A DNA stretch of 64,000 nt, taken from Acholoe squamosa. Taxonomy: Eukaryota > Annelida > Polychaeta > Phyllodocida > Polynoidae. A program made the position numbers and the translations under genes. A model generated the notes under the pieces. It had not been told where the DNA came from, did not search any database, and saw only the letters and a list, made by a program, of their open reading frames with translations. The stretch spans positions 54,178,785-54,242,784 of the forward strand of contig OX439039.1 of assembly GCA_949317995.1 (NCBI GenBank). Direction: 5' to 3'. Each line of letters begins with the position of its first letter. Position 1 is the stretch's first letter. Below, in pieces: positions 11,360 to 20,849 of the stretch.

Positions 11360-12110
11360 CTGGTAGCAGGGAAGGAATAAGAAAGAAGTGGAGTCACAAA
11401 TGTATTCTGGGAAGCAGTGGAGAGGTCTGGTTTTTGTCAGTTAACTACTCTCTACAACATGGCGTTGGCGCCGCCAGTCTTGACATAACCCAGTGATATG
11501 CCCTGTAGTTTGGATGGACTATTCACCTGTGCATCAGATGCCAGATAAAGGCTTGGAGAAACCTCCAACATTCTCTCTGATCATTCCCTCGGCACCTCTA
11601 ACTTGAAAGACCCATTCAGGCATTTCCTTCTCCAAACTAATGGCATTTACCACTCTATAATATATGGCAAATAAGATTATGTTATTCTTAATGGTCTTGT
11701 GCATATTCCAGAGTACTGGTACTATATGTAGAAAAGGATTACAAGACCTGCAGTGTTCTTGAGCTCAATGTAGCATTCTTTTAAAATAGGATTGATACTA
11801 GACTTTAGGATAAATTATTAGCCCTTCCTCGACTCACATATATTGTAGTGTACTCATAACCAGTGAAAACCAAAATAATGGCCTCAATTCTTCTTAAATA
11901 AATTCCATATTTCAGAACCCCCCCCCCTAGCATTTACAGACATTTTTCTTCTAGCTGAGGTCAAGATGAATAAATTGCTTACCCAGATAGTCCTGAGTCC
12001 TCGTCAAAGGATTCACTGCTTCCGCCAGCCCCCATCACCAGGCTTATCAAACATGTCAACAGTAGCAAGGCCAAAAAGGCAGAAACTCCAGGCCGCCCTG
12101 CTGACCCCAT
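11155..12110 (-). CDS. Predicted secreted 110-residue protein, two exons
   Basis: On the minus strand a TATAAA lies at about 12152-12157, an ATG at 12110, and the first 42 codons give MGSAGRPGVSAFLALLLL and a further hydrophobic stretch, a clear signal peptide, followed by an acidic serine-rich segment. Exon one ends at 11983 with CTGG|GTAAGC in phase 2. A 623-bp intron ends CTGCTACCAG, and exon two (11359-11155) continues in the matching phase for 68 residues to TGA. The mature protein would have an NMT glycosylation sequon and one cysteine. No family is recognised; a small secreted peptide precursor is possible. The phase match and promoter are supportive, but no homology is available. Confidence 0.5.
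11983..12110 (-). CDS. Exon 1, signal peptide
   Basis: 128 nt from ATG to a consensus donor (GG|GTAAGC). Residues about 11-28 are strongly hydrophobic; likely signal-peptidase cleavage is near the GAGG or SSES region. Confidence 0.5.
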
Positions 12111-12149
12111 ATTCACAATGTACTCCTTTAGAAAAAGGCAAAATAAAAG

Positions 12150-12159
12150 CACTTTATAA
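12150..12159 (-). promoter_or_regulatory. TATA box of predicted secreted-protein gene
   Basis: TTATAAAG on the minus strand about 45 bp before the ATG, leaving room for a start site about 30 bp downstream and a short leader. Confidence 0.45.
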
Positions 12160-12179
12160 GTAAACTCCGGTGTCAAAAT

Positions 12180-12926
12180 ACTCCTTTCCGGAGTCGCGGT
12201 ATCCTATATAAATCCTAGGACATTAGTCGGAGAAGATGAACTGCAGAGATCTGAATTGGATCAGGACAAAGGGTTGCCACTGTAGGCCTGTAGGCTATAG
12301 CACAGGCTGCTGTTGGTTGAGGGTGTTGAGGTGGCTGTTAAGTGGATGTGTGACCAAGGGGTGGGGAGTAAAGGGGAAGATGAGAAGTGGGGAGTTTTGA
12401 TATGGGGCAGGCCCCGATGGGGACAACGACAATGGGTTGTAAGTATAAACTGATGTTGTCACCGCCAAGTGAGGCTCGTGCCCACACGGGACTTCAACTA
12501 TCTGAACCCCTCCTCCACGGCCATCGACCACACCCGGGAGCAATCCTCTGTGGACATATCACCCGCTGGAGAGTTTAGTAATGTTCCAACAGTTCCAATA
12601 CACAGATGCTTAAGATATTTTATCCTGAAGATTCTGGAGGGAACTAATCTATCCTTAGTCCCTTTTGCAATATCCCTCCCCAAGCATTATGGATAAAACC
12701 ATCTCATCCACCAGCCTCCTGCTTGCCTTGTGAATCCTCCAGGGTGGTGGGGTAACTCCCCAGTAACAGCAAAAGCCAGCCCCCTAGGCTACTACTGCAG
12801 CAGCCGTTACGCACGGCGCGCTTACTGACAGACTCAGTAACACTGCTCTCCTGCTCGCCTTCTCCAGTGGGGTACCGAAGTCTATGGGGTTCCTCTCAGT
12901 CTCCTCACCCTCCCCCTGTGGTTCCT

Positions 12927-12930
<4 letters not shown>
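12180..12930. other. Intergenic DNA without recognised genes
   Basis: Several overlapping ORFs of 61-82 codons on both strands reflect higher GC rather than genes; none has domains or splice support. Confidence 0.4.

Positions 12931-12989
<59 letters not shown>
12931..12989. repeat. (TC)n microsatellite
   Basis: 59 bp of TC repeat. It produces the Arg-Glu run in the 117-codon minus-strand ORF at 12784-13137, which is rejected as a gene. Confidence 0.97.
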
Positions 12990-12993
<4 letters not shown>

Positions 12994-13431
12994 CTCAGAC
13001 CCACTGTGTATTCCACACTGGCATATAGCTGTGAGGTAAGACTGTTCAGCTGGACTAGAGATCCAACTGCCCCGCCTGCAATGTATTACAAGCTTTGGAT
13101 GGGCCTTCTTCAGACTCCTCCTGTGGGTAGTAGCCAATGCACACAGACTTTGGATTAATAAGCCTCTGTGCTTCAGCTGCTCCTCCTGTGGCTGACTAGG
13201 GCAGCAGGCAGACTATACCCCTAGTCCACCAGTAGCCACTGTAAGCAGGGTGTTAGCCTAGTGGGATTTTCTCCCACCTCTGTGCAAGGAGGCTAGCTTA
13301 AACACCAGCCAGACCCCTCCTGCATGCAGATATGTCTTAATCCTGCTTTTTGCCCCGACCTGCTGCCGCTGGCTTTTTTCTGCCGTGTCAAGGGACACCG
13401 CCGACCTCTCTCCCCTTCAGCCGCCAGGGCT

Positions 13432-13461
13432 GGGTGGGTGGGTGGGTGGGTGGGTGGGTGT
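13432..13461. repeat. (GGGT)n microsatellite
   Basis: About seven GGGT units. Confidence 0.9.
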
Positions 13462-13845
13462 AAGCAGGGTGACAGGGGTAGGGTGTCTCTAGTGGATCCT
13501 CCCGTCGTGCTGCCCCATGGTAAAACGGCCCTTATACTCATTTCTCTGGTTTTAAACCCTTCAATGGTCGGGGTCTGCCTCTCTACATATAATGTTCCCG
13601 CCAATGGCCTATAACGTGTGATGTGCCCCGACTTTCAGTTTAGGCCCTCTTCATCGGATCTTACCACACACCCTCTGCCCGCCTCCTCCACATTGCGCCC
13701 CAGTTATATCTTCAGTCTAGCACTGCTCAGGGTCCAGCCCTTCCCTGATACACCACTTTGCCAGCAGGGCATTTCTCACCCGGATTGTCACCAGTGCTAA
13801 TTTGCATTGTTTCCACTGTGATATCTCTCCCCCACCCCCACCCAC

Positions 13846-14031
13846 ATCGGGCTTCCCTAGCCCACTTAAAAGGGTCTATATCTCCTCTTTCCTGTCCCCT
13901 CAGATGTGTGTGGTGCACATATGCGCGGGCACCGACACATTTCTGTGAAATTGTGTAATGTAGTTCCTCGCCATGAATATGACCTTAGCTGTCGAAATGG
14001 CGTTAAACATTTATTACTCACTCACTCCCAC
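13846..14031 (+). repeat. Dispersed repeat A, full copy
   Basis: Runs from CGGGCTTCCCTAGCCCACTT to TGGCGTTAAAC followed by ACTC repeats. The same order (TATATCTCCTCTTTCCT, CCTCAGATGTGTGTGG, CCATGAATATGACC, GTCGAAATGGCG) is found at 30650, 49447 and 51700. A short retroposon is likely, but no RNA polymerase III boxes or tRNA-like head were identified, so SINE is not claimed firmly. Confidence 0.75.
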
Positions 14032-14300
14032 CCACATGTGTATAATAAAGGCCACGCCTTTTTGATCTTGGTTAGTTTTAATTGTCCCTTAAGTCCCTTT
14101 CTTGTGTGTGAAAGGAATATAAGCTTACCTTTGTGTGCATGCCCATCGGACAATAGACCTCAAATTGTTACAATCAAATATCATAAAATATTGTGTATGA
14201 GTAGTCCTACCAATCAGACTAGGGTGTTTCTTGAGAAAAGGATGTGGTGGTATAGGCCTACTCAGTGCAACCTAGACTGACAGTTGTCCGATAGGGTAAA

Positions 14301-14525
14301 TCGCCCCTGACTCGATCACTAGACATGTTGGTACCTTAAGACGACCACCCTGGGTTAACTTCTTTCAACTGATACAGAATTACTAATTAATAGTACCTAA
14401 TTAATTACGATTTGTATACGTTGCATATGCCCCAAATATAACTCATAAGTTATGAAAATAGTCCATGGTAGATGGGTGGTCGACTTGAGGTACACTAACA
14501 TGTCTAGTGGTCGAGTCAGGGGCGA
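14301..14525. mobile_element. MITE with 45-50-bp inverted ends
   Basis: The left end TCGCCCCTGACTCGATCACT and the inverted right end TCGCCCCTGACTCGACCACT match closely and continue through AGACATGTTGG/AGACATGTTAG. TAA occurs just outside both ends, as in PIF/Harbinger-type elements. AT-rich interior, no ORF. Confidence 0.65.
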
Positions 14526-14637
14526 CTAACCCTAGATGATGAAGTATACATGGTGTAGGGTAGATCAGGTAGCGTCGGTGCACCATAACATTAACTCTAA
14601 ATGTACGATATGTATAGCTATTAGGCTATATTGAAAA

Positions 14638-14758
14638 AGTAATCAATGGATAATTCATGACGCATGTGTGTTAGTGAAGGATAATTACACAAGGGCGTAG
14701 CCCAAGTGTAATTAGCCTTTGCTAACACACACAAGTCATGAATTATCCATTGACTACT
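14638..14758. mobile_element. Foldback element with about 58-bp arms
   Basis: The left arm begins GTAATCAATGGATAATTCAT and the right arm ends ATGAATTATCCATTGACTAC. The arms meet almost directly at GGGCGTAGCCC near 14697. A few mismatches and indels. A near-perfect cruciform-forming sequence; no coding capacity. Confidence 0.75.
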
Positions 14759-14763
14759 TATTT

Positions 14764-17700
14764 TATTCCACGAAACCAATAGATAATCAATAAAATACCA
14801 ATAAATTCAAGTTGAAAACAAAAATTGTTCCCCTTCCCTGGACTTGAAGCCAGCCATTCACACTTCAGCAGGCCCACCAACCCGGGGCCCACCAAACACT
14901 CTCCAAACCTCTTTTCTTAATTCTTTAGGCAGGGTTGCGTTTCTCGGAGGTGGCTTATGGATACATTACGGCCAACTTCCGGCCCCCACAAATCAAGAGT
15001 TATGGAATTTTCAAAATAACTAGAGAAAATCAAGAATTATAGTGCTCTAAACAATGTCATAGATTCTGCACATGTTAGACCCCAACTTCCCCATAAATCA
15101 TATTGTTCTATGTAGCCGGAAATGAAATTGGTTCTAGGTGGTTTTCCCCAAATCTTAGCGAGCAGTTATGTTAATCCTAGCATAAGGAAGTAGTCATTCT
15201 TTTATAACCTACAGCCATTTTTATTTCTTCTAACGAGTGTGAACAATTTCCCAATGATGGGGTCCAAATTCCTTTTGAATAAGTATAAACATGTGATGTT
15301 ATAGAGAATATTCCAACAATCTTAGCAAAGGAGCAACCAAGAGAGGCTTATATTTTGCAAATGCAAAAGCAGCGTCAGGAAAACTCCCCATTCACCCTCG
15401 GACAACTCCATTTTCCTGGGTGTGTGACAGCTCAGTTTACTCTTGATTTCCAGGTACTACACGCCCTCTATCAACAACACAGCAGATGGGACAAACCAAA
15501 GGTCATTCCCATTAACATTTCACCTCCTTCTCAGCCTCTAGGCATAAAGTCACCCCTACACACGGCACCCGGCAGAAACAGAATCCCTTTTAGGGAGAAT
15601 TCTCGCGAATTTGATCCCTATTGTTTGAGTCGGGAGACAGTCTGGGGAAGGGTGCACGGGCTAAACTGGCTGCAGTCCCTGAGCTCTCCTCCCAACGCCA
15701 CTACACCCCCATGCCTCTCCTCCTCTGCATGGCTGCTGAGCTCAATTCACTAGAGTTCTTAATTTTTCTGTTTAAAACTTTAATTCAATTCAATTCTCTT
15801 GCATTAAAATTAAGAGACTTGAGCAAGTCCAGGGTGGGGCGTCCATGGACGGGAGACACATTGTGTCGGTGATTTCTATGGTAACCTCAAAAGCTCATGG
15901 CCAACCGGAAGTAACCAGCCGCGTCTCTGATATCCAATATGGCCGACCTAAAATTACATTTCTATACTGCTCAGTGTAAATAACCCATAGAATACTGGTT
16001 TGTTTTATTCCTATTCATTCCACAATGGTGCATAGGATACACCCTTCGGGCCATTTATTCACACCGTGCTGAAAATAGACTTGTTTTATGCTTCCACCCT
16101 GTCTGCTATGCAAGCCAGTAAATTGCTATTTTGTTTTTCCAACATAGAGCAGACAGCTTTGTCAACGCGTCCTCTTGAGTGTAACAGCCCATCTGTCTCC
16201 TCGAGCCCTTAGTAGGATATATAGTGTAATACATCCCATGGTAATATAGGAGTGGGCCTTGCAATAAAAGGCGTATGTGATAAATATAGCATCCAAACCT
16301 TTTTGTTTGATATGCAAAACCGTGAAATGAAAAGAAGCAGCGATGGAAGGGTTGTCTAGGAACCAGTAGGCCTAGCCTTATTGTCCAGTAAATACCAATT
16401 CATAGAAAAGCATTGTAGAGAAAGGTTAGATGAAACATTACAGGCCTAAAGCTATTTTTGAGGCCTCCTTTGGAGGCTGTAACCTTCTGAGTCTCCCATG
16501 TCATCATCCAGTCATTCTACTAAAACAACAGAAATAGTTATGATGAATAACCTGAATGCGTTTGTAGATATCGTAATAACCAAAGGATACCACCCCTGTT
16601 TTCCAAATGCATGCAGCGAAAGTATCACCCCCTTCCTCTCCTAGCAACTCGCTCCAATCTGATAGTCTATTAATGCGTGTTCAGGCCTAATCAATGCATG
16701 TTGTTCATGTTGAGCCATGGCTCATCTGTCATTGATGGAATTTAAAAAAAAAAAGCCATGTCAATCAGTAGTTGAGTCTGCCAACGCTGAAACAATTACA
16801 ATCATCAATATTGTGGTTATTGTGGTGAGCATTGCATAGTGCCCTTGTGAAGTGCATGGGTGTAGAAGAGTACCCCCCCCCCCCCCACACACACACACCT
16901 CCCTCCCCACAATCTCCCACTGTCTCCAGGCCTCAAGTTAGAAATATGTAAAGTATTTGGACGCAGAGACAGGTATATTGACGGTTAGGGGACTTTAGAT
17001 GACAAACAGCCGTGGGTCCCACAGTTAAAATGGCTCAGCCTACTTGGCCAAGGAGGCTTAGCCAAAGGGGTGGGTACACATTCCTTTGTGTGAACATGTC
17101 ACCCTGACAGCACCTTTTAACAGTTATACTCTATAATACTTTAAGTTGTATATGATATCATCTACCCCCTATCTCCCCAGACCTGTACCACCCACTGCCC
17201 CTCACCCCTCCCCAGCTCCATATGTGTACAGTATGATATCAAAAGGGTAATAGACAGACATCACACATTACACGTAGCACGTAGGCCTGCAACTTACAAA
17301 TGTGTTATTTGAAACTCCTTTGCTTCTAGTTTAAACAGAATGAAATGCAACTTGTCAGCTATTTTGACACTTATAATACTGTTTTTTTCTCGCAGGAATT
17401 TACTCTGGAATTCCTTAAAGGTAATGGTAATGGCGGGGGGATCGACTAGCTGAATATAAAGGGCACTGTACATAGATGCTATAGGCTATAATATGGCATA
17501 AAACGTATTATATCAAACCTTACCGAGCAATATGATATCTAAGCACTAGATCTAGAAGTACTTTTACATGGATGTGAACAATTTCCCATTTGACGGTATT
17601 CATTTCTCTGTCCACAACCATTCCCTACTGTATTTGTTGTACTTTCTTTTTTACACTAAATAAGCTGGTGACATTGTGTGAAAAAGGAGAGTTCCTGATG

Positions 17701-17935
17701 GGTGTAGAAGTTGGGGTAAGAAAAAAAATGGTGTTAGAACCTGAGCCAGGGTCTGTCACCACTAGAGTCACGATGCCCCTATACATAATGTAGAAGGTCC
17801 ATCCATCCACCCACGCACAAAGCCACTAACACTTATTTTTAAAAGAAAAAAACAGCTGACTGCCAATCATTCACAATACAGGGTCTACTAGGTGGGATGA
17901 ATTTCACTCCCGGATTCCACTCGATAAGACCATAT
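14764..17935. other. Intergenic DNA left of the retroelement
   Basis: Read on both strands. ORFs of 132 and 83 codons at 15355-15872 have no recognisable domain and no consistent splice pair. A C-run followed by (AC)n lies at 16871-16898. No RNA gene seen. Confidence 0.4.
17932..17935 (+). repeat. Target-site duplication ATAT, left
   Basis: ATAT directly precedes the 5' LTR and recurs directly after the 3' LTR at 27028-27031, marking a 4-bp staggered integration. Confidence 0.8.
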
Positions 17936-18058
17936 TGTTGTCGATCATTAGTCAGTCACGACAACTTAAGTATGTGGCTGGCAATAAGGTATTCATGTCA
18001 TGTAGCATAAAACTCTATTAGAGGTAGGAGAATGCTAAAGTTAGATCTGGTGACTGTA

Positions 18059-18290
18059 CCAGGATATGAGACAATTTAGTCACAACAGGATACAAGAAGG
18101 GGATTAACTCCCAATAGGATGTAATGTGAGGGCTGACTCATTACAGGACATTGGAACAGGAACTCCTCATACCAGGATGCTGGTGATAACAGGACATTGA
18201 GTCATGCCCTTAGCAGGATGCACTTTAAGCAGGATGTAATCAATACCTCCGGGAGGCAGAGCCATAAACTTGATCCCATAACAGGATGTA
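18059..18290 (+). promoter_or_regulatory. U3 cluster of ten CAGGAY-like motifs
   Basis: Copies of (A/C/G)(C/T)AGGA(T/C/A) lie at about 18059, 18085, 18113, 18143, 18156, 18172, 18189, 18212, 18229 and 18281, all in the same orientation and 13-52 bp apart. GGAT/GGAA cores fit ETS-family sites, a common class of retroviral enhancer input. Binding by the element's own zinc-finger protein is an alternative that the sequence cannot decide. Confidence 0.55.
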
Positions 18291-18299
18291 GCCACAGCC

Positions 18300-18305
18300 T
18301 ATAAA
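18300..18305 (+). promoter_or_regulatory. TATA box of 5' LTR
   Basis: TATAAA in CCTATAAAGCC; predicted transcription start about 18328-18332. The same box occurs at 26527-26532 in the 3' LTR. Confidence 0.75.
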
Positions 18306-18315
18306 GCCTAACATC

Positions 18316-18377
18316 CCTGCCTGATTCAGCAGGGGGAAATTCATTCATGGACACAGTGCTGGCGAAGACTGCTTCGT
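18316..18377 (+). promoter_or_regulatory. Two hairpins at the RNA 5' end
   Basis: CCTGC-8 nt-GCAGG (18316-18333) spans the predicted start site. GCGAAG-ACTG-CTTCGT (18362-18377) forms a 6-bp stem with a tetraloop about 35 nt downstream. Their position resembles leader stem-loops of other retroviruses; function is inferred only. Confidence 0.35.
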
Positions 18378-18406
18378 GATACTGGGTGACTGATTGCCAG
18401 TTCTAT

Positions 18407-18604
18407 ATGGACTTAGCCCTTTGTGATTACGTGGAGACAGGGCGGAGCCATTGGCTGGGTGTTACTGCATATGGGATAGGTGGCTTCCTGGTCGGTATTG
18501 CGTGTTGGACAGTAGAGCATTGTGACTTAGGAGCCATTAGATGCATTCTCCGGACATTACCTCAGGTTGATATGAAATGGTGCATAATGTGTGTTAGTCA
18601 GTAA
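18407..18604 (+). CDS. Short ORF in LTR R region, uncertain
   Basis: From an ATG at 18407 (context TATATGG) 65 codons run to a TAA that overlaps the AATAAA signal (stop at 18602-18604). The frame is also open upstream to a GTG at 18386. The product would have a central hydrophobic segment (AYGIGGFLVGIACW). It is present in both LTRs. Without homologues it may be chance; LTR-borne genes do exist in some retroviruses. Confidence 0.25.
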   Translation: MDLALCDYVETGRSHWLGVTAYGIGGFLVGIACWTVEHCDLGAIRCILRTLPQVDMKWCIMCVSQ

Positions 18605-18609
18605 ATAAA
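18604..18609 (+). terminator. LTR polyadenylation signal
   Basis: AATAAA about 275 nt after the predicted start site; its copy in the 3' LTR at 26831-26836 would end the genomic RNA. Confidence 0.7.
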
Positions 18610-18742
18610 GCCTATGATATATAATTACCTCTTAGAGTGCTCTCTTGGACTATTACTTAGTACAGGCCTTGCCTGGCAACTACTTTGGTATGTGGAGTTG
18701 GGAAAGGATTCAGTATTACCACTAACAACAACAGGAAGAATT

Positions 18743-18749
18743 AAGGTGA
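18743..18749 (+). promoter_or_regulatory. Candidate 5' splice donor in U5
   Basis: AAG|GTGAGC (cut at 18745/18746) is a near-consensus donor inside the LTR, placed to make a spliced env message with an acceptor at about 22049. No transcript evidence. Confidence 0.4.
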
Positions 18750-18802
18750 GCTTTTAGACCTTATGCTACCCCAAATCCCCCCAACAAAGCATCCAGAATA
18801 CA

Positions 18803-18815
18803 TGGTGGAGAATCC
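18803..18815 (+). promoter_or_regulatory. Primer-binding site, tRNA-Ala-like
   Basis: TGGTGGAGAATCC starts two bases after the LTR. TGG complements the universal CCA end, and the first eleven bases fit the acceptor strand of an animal tRNA-Ala isoacceptor from general knowledge. The match then stops, so tRNA identity needs checking. Confidence 0.5.
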
Positions 18816-18878
18816 AAACAGGCTGATGCTGATACTGACACACTGACCACACATTGACATTAGAAAAAAGCACCAATC

Positions 18879-20033
18879 ATGAACTTTACATGGAGTATGT
18901 CGACTGAGGAAAGGGAAGGAGAGAGAGAGTTAAATCCAGCCGCCACACCAGTTCTCATACCTGAGAGGCACACACGTGCCAAGGGTCCAGCCCTTGAGGT
19001 TTACTTGGACACTAATAGAGTCTTCATAGGTGGTAAATGGTATACACCTAGAGAGGCTGAGAGACTATTGGGCTGGCCACAGAATGTACAACATGTGCTG
19101 CCAGTGAGGGACTTGGACAATCAGTCAGCAACCCAGTCGAGTAACGAACGGATCGATGGCCTACCGCTGTGTTCACTTGGCACAGCCACCCCTCCAGTGA
19201 TCGCAGAACCACAACAAACTCCTAGGAAGGAGGTCTTGTGTATGCCTAGTGACAACGTTGGACAAAAGTACTCAGACAGAACACTTGTTTCTCAGAAGTT
19301 AGTCCGACACCAGGATAAAAGAGCGGTACAATCAACCTCGGGAGAGGCAGCCGTTCATATACCTGGCTCTGGAGCTGTTCGACAACTCTCATTTGAAGAG
19401 AGCCCCACAAACCAAGGGGGTGCGATCTCTGCACAGCAGCTCAGGGTGTCAACAGGTGTACTCCAGCAGTACACTAGTGATCTACAGAGACGTGATAAGT
19501 ATTCTTCTCCTGAGGCCTTGGAAGGTACCCCAAGTAGTCCTATATACCAGGAGTTAAACTTACCAACGGCCGACACCCCTGCACACAACAACCCCCAATG
19601 CTGGAGAACGAGAATCAAGGACGCTGGCCGAACCTTCGGTTACCAAAGTTTGGTGGTGAACCAGATGAATTCGTGGATACATACTTTGATCAGATTGATT
19701 CACTTAGCCAAATATATATATGGTCGGAAGCACAGAGGCTGGCCATGGGCCTACAAGGCCTGGAGGACAGGGCAGCATCATGGGCTAAGCTGCTTAATGC
19801 AACAGATAAAGACACATGACCATTTAAAGGCGAAAGTATGCGATATATTCAGTGATAAAAGGCCAACATGGCAGAAGCATAAAGACATGTTCTCAGTGAA
19901 ACAGGGAAGAGGACAGACTGTATTAGAATATGCAGGATTATTGAGACAACACCAGGCCCGTACTGGCATTACAAAGGAAGTGCTACTGGCTGCATTTATG
20001 ATGGCTTGGAGACCAACATCGGAAAGCAAGTAG
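18879..20033 (+). pseudogene. gag: gag-like region, frame-broken
   Basis: The longest frame opens at ATG 18879 and runs 384 codons to 20033. Residues 1-240 are a low-complexity N-terminal region with no recognised domain. Ty3-type capsid signatures then appear in alternating frames: a segment beginning LPKFGGEPDEFVDTYFDQID in the frame of 19598-19819, then a W-x3-K, KQ and EYA-containing segment back in the first frame (about 19820-19998), then a GLETNIGKQVANS segment in the second frame from about 20000. Three single-base-type shifts are implied, the first beside a C5 run near 19590. No zinc-knuckle nucleocapsid remains. Either decay, sequencing indels or programmed shifting could explain it; decay in a trans-mobilised copy is most likely. 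Confidence 0.7.
19598..19819 (+). pseudogene. Capsid N-terminal segment in second frame
   Basis: A 73-codon frame overlapping the main gag frame. It carries the PKFGGE, F-x4-FDQID, W-x6-A and WAKLL pattern of retrotransposon capsid N-terminal domains, whereas the main frame over the same bases does not. It ends in TGA at the point where capsid-like sequence resumes in the main frame. Confidence 0.65.
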
Positions 20034-20040
20034 CTAATAG

Positions 20041-20811
20041 TGTCAGTTTTCGGCTAAGTTTCGGGGGCCCTTCAGAATTTGTCAAATACTGGGAGATCAT
20101 TTGGTGAAGTTGTACTTGCTAAATCTAGGGAAAGAACTCCCAAGAAAATACAATGTATGTAAACTAAAAAGAGCATACAAGCCATGGGCACCGGCAACAG
20201 CAGAGGTAGATGGGGAAGAAGAGGAATTGGAGGATGATGAAGGTACAGAGGATGAACCTCTAGACAAACCGTCTCTGACAGCAGATCACACAAATACAAA
20301 AAACAAAGGCAGGGAACAGCTTAAGGAGCTAACTGCAAACAAGAAAGATAAATCCGGATATGACACGGATAAGGAGGATGTCAAGGAAAAAGACAGGGAA
20401 CAGCCAACAGAGCTAACTGTCACAAAAGAGGTAAATGATTCAATTAGCACAACTACCGAAAAAAGTAACAGGGAACAGCAACAAAAGCTAACTGTTAACA
20501 AGGAAGTCACAGACAGTGACATGCGGAAAACTGAATCTGCAGAAGCAATATTGGGCAACGGACCCCAGAGCTGTGGTGGTCAGTTATCTGACATTACAGC
20601 GAATTGCAATAGGCTCAGCTCTAAGACATGCCGAAGCAGAAATTGGGCAGTGGGAGAGGGGGACTGCCGTATGGCCAACCCACCCAACCCCCACAGCCCA
20701 CAACACCCGGGCCTCGATAAGGCCAAACAAATTAGTAATAAGAGGGAGACACATAATGTGTCCAGATATAATCTTAGAAAGAGGAAAAAATACACAAATA
20801 AGGCACAGTAG
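20041..20811 (+). pseudogene. pol: Integrase C-terminal tail, remnant of pol
   Basis: After a stop at 20038-20040 the frame opens with AKFRGPFRI, the GPY/F module of Ty3-type integrases, followed by a beta-rich stretch and NVCKLKRAYKPW, the usual end of that domain. A 190-residue tail follows: very acidic (EEEELEDDEGTEDE), then three imperfect repeats built on REQ-x3-LT, then a basic C-terminus RYNLRKRKK, common at pol ends. The nearest possible initiator is a TTG at 20101, so there is no credible independent start; this is the 3' end of pol left by an internal deletion. The catalytic D,D-35-E core is absent. Confidence 0.75.
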
Positions 20812-20849
20812 TGGTCACCTGATAAAAGGGGAATTTTCAATAATACTAA

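Larger units (their letters stand above)
17936..18800 (+). repeat. 5' LTR (865 bp)
   Basis: Begins TGTTGTCGATCATTAG and ends ATCCAGAATA. Same length as the 3' LTR, with no difference noticed by eye. U3 is about 17936-18328, with ten CAGGAY-like motifs and a TATAAA at 18300. R and U5 contain two hairpins, a short ORF, AATAAA at 18604 and a candidate splice donor at 18745/18746. It ends in TA rather than the usual CA. Confidence 0.95.

Noticed and set aside
12784-13137. 117-codon minus-strand ORF with an Arg-Glu run
   Set aside because: The run is the TC microsatellite; the rest has no domain or splice support.
15355-15872. 132- and 83-codon plus-strand ORFs
   Set aside because: No domain, no consistent splice pair, no start context; left as unannotated.
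20072-20558. Minus-strand ORFs opposite the integrase tail
   Set aside because: Leu/Ser-rich shadows of an acidic, Lys-rich sense frame.
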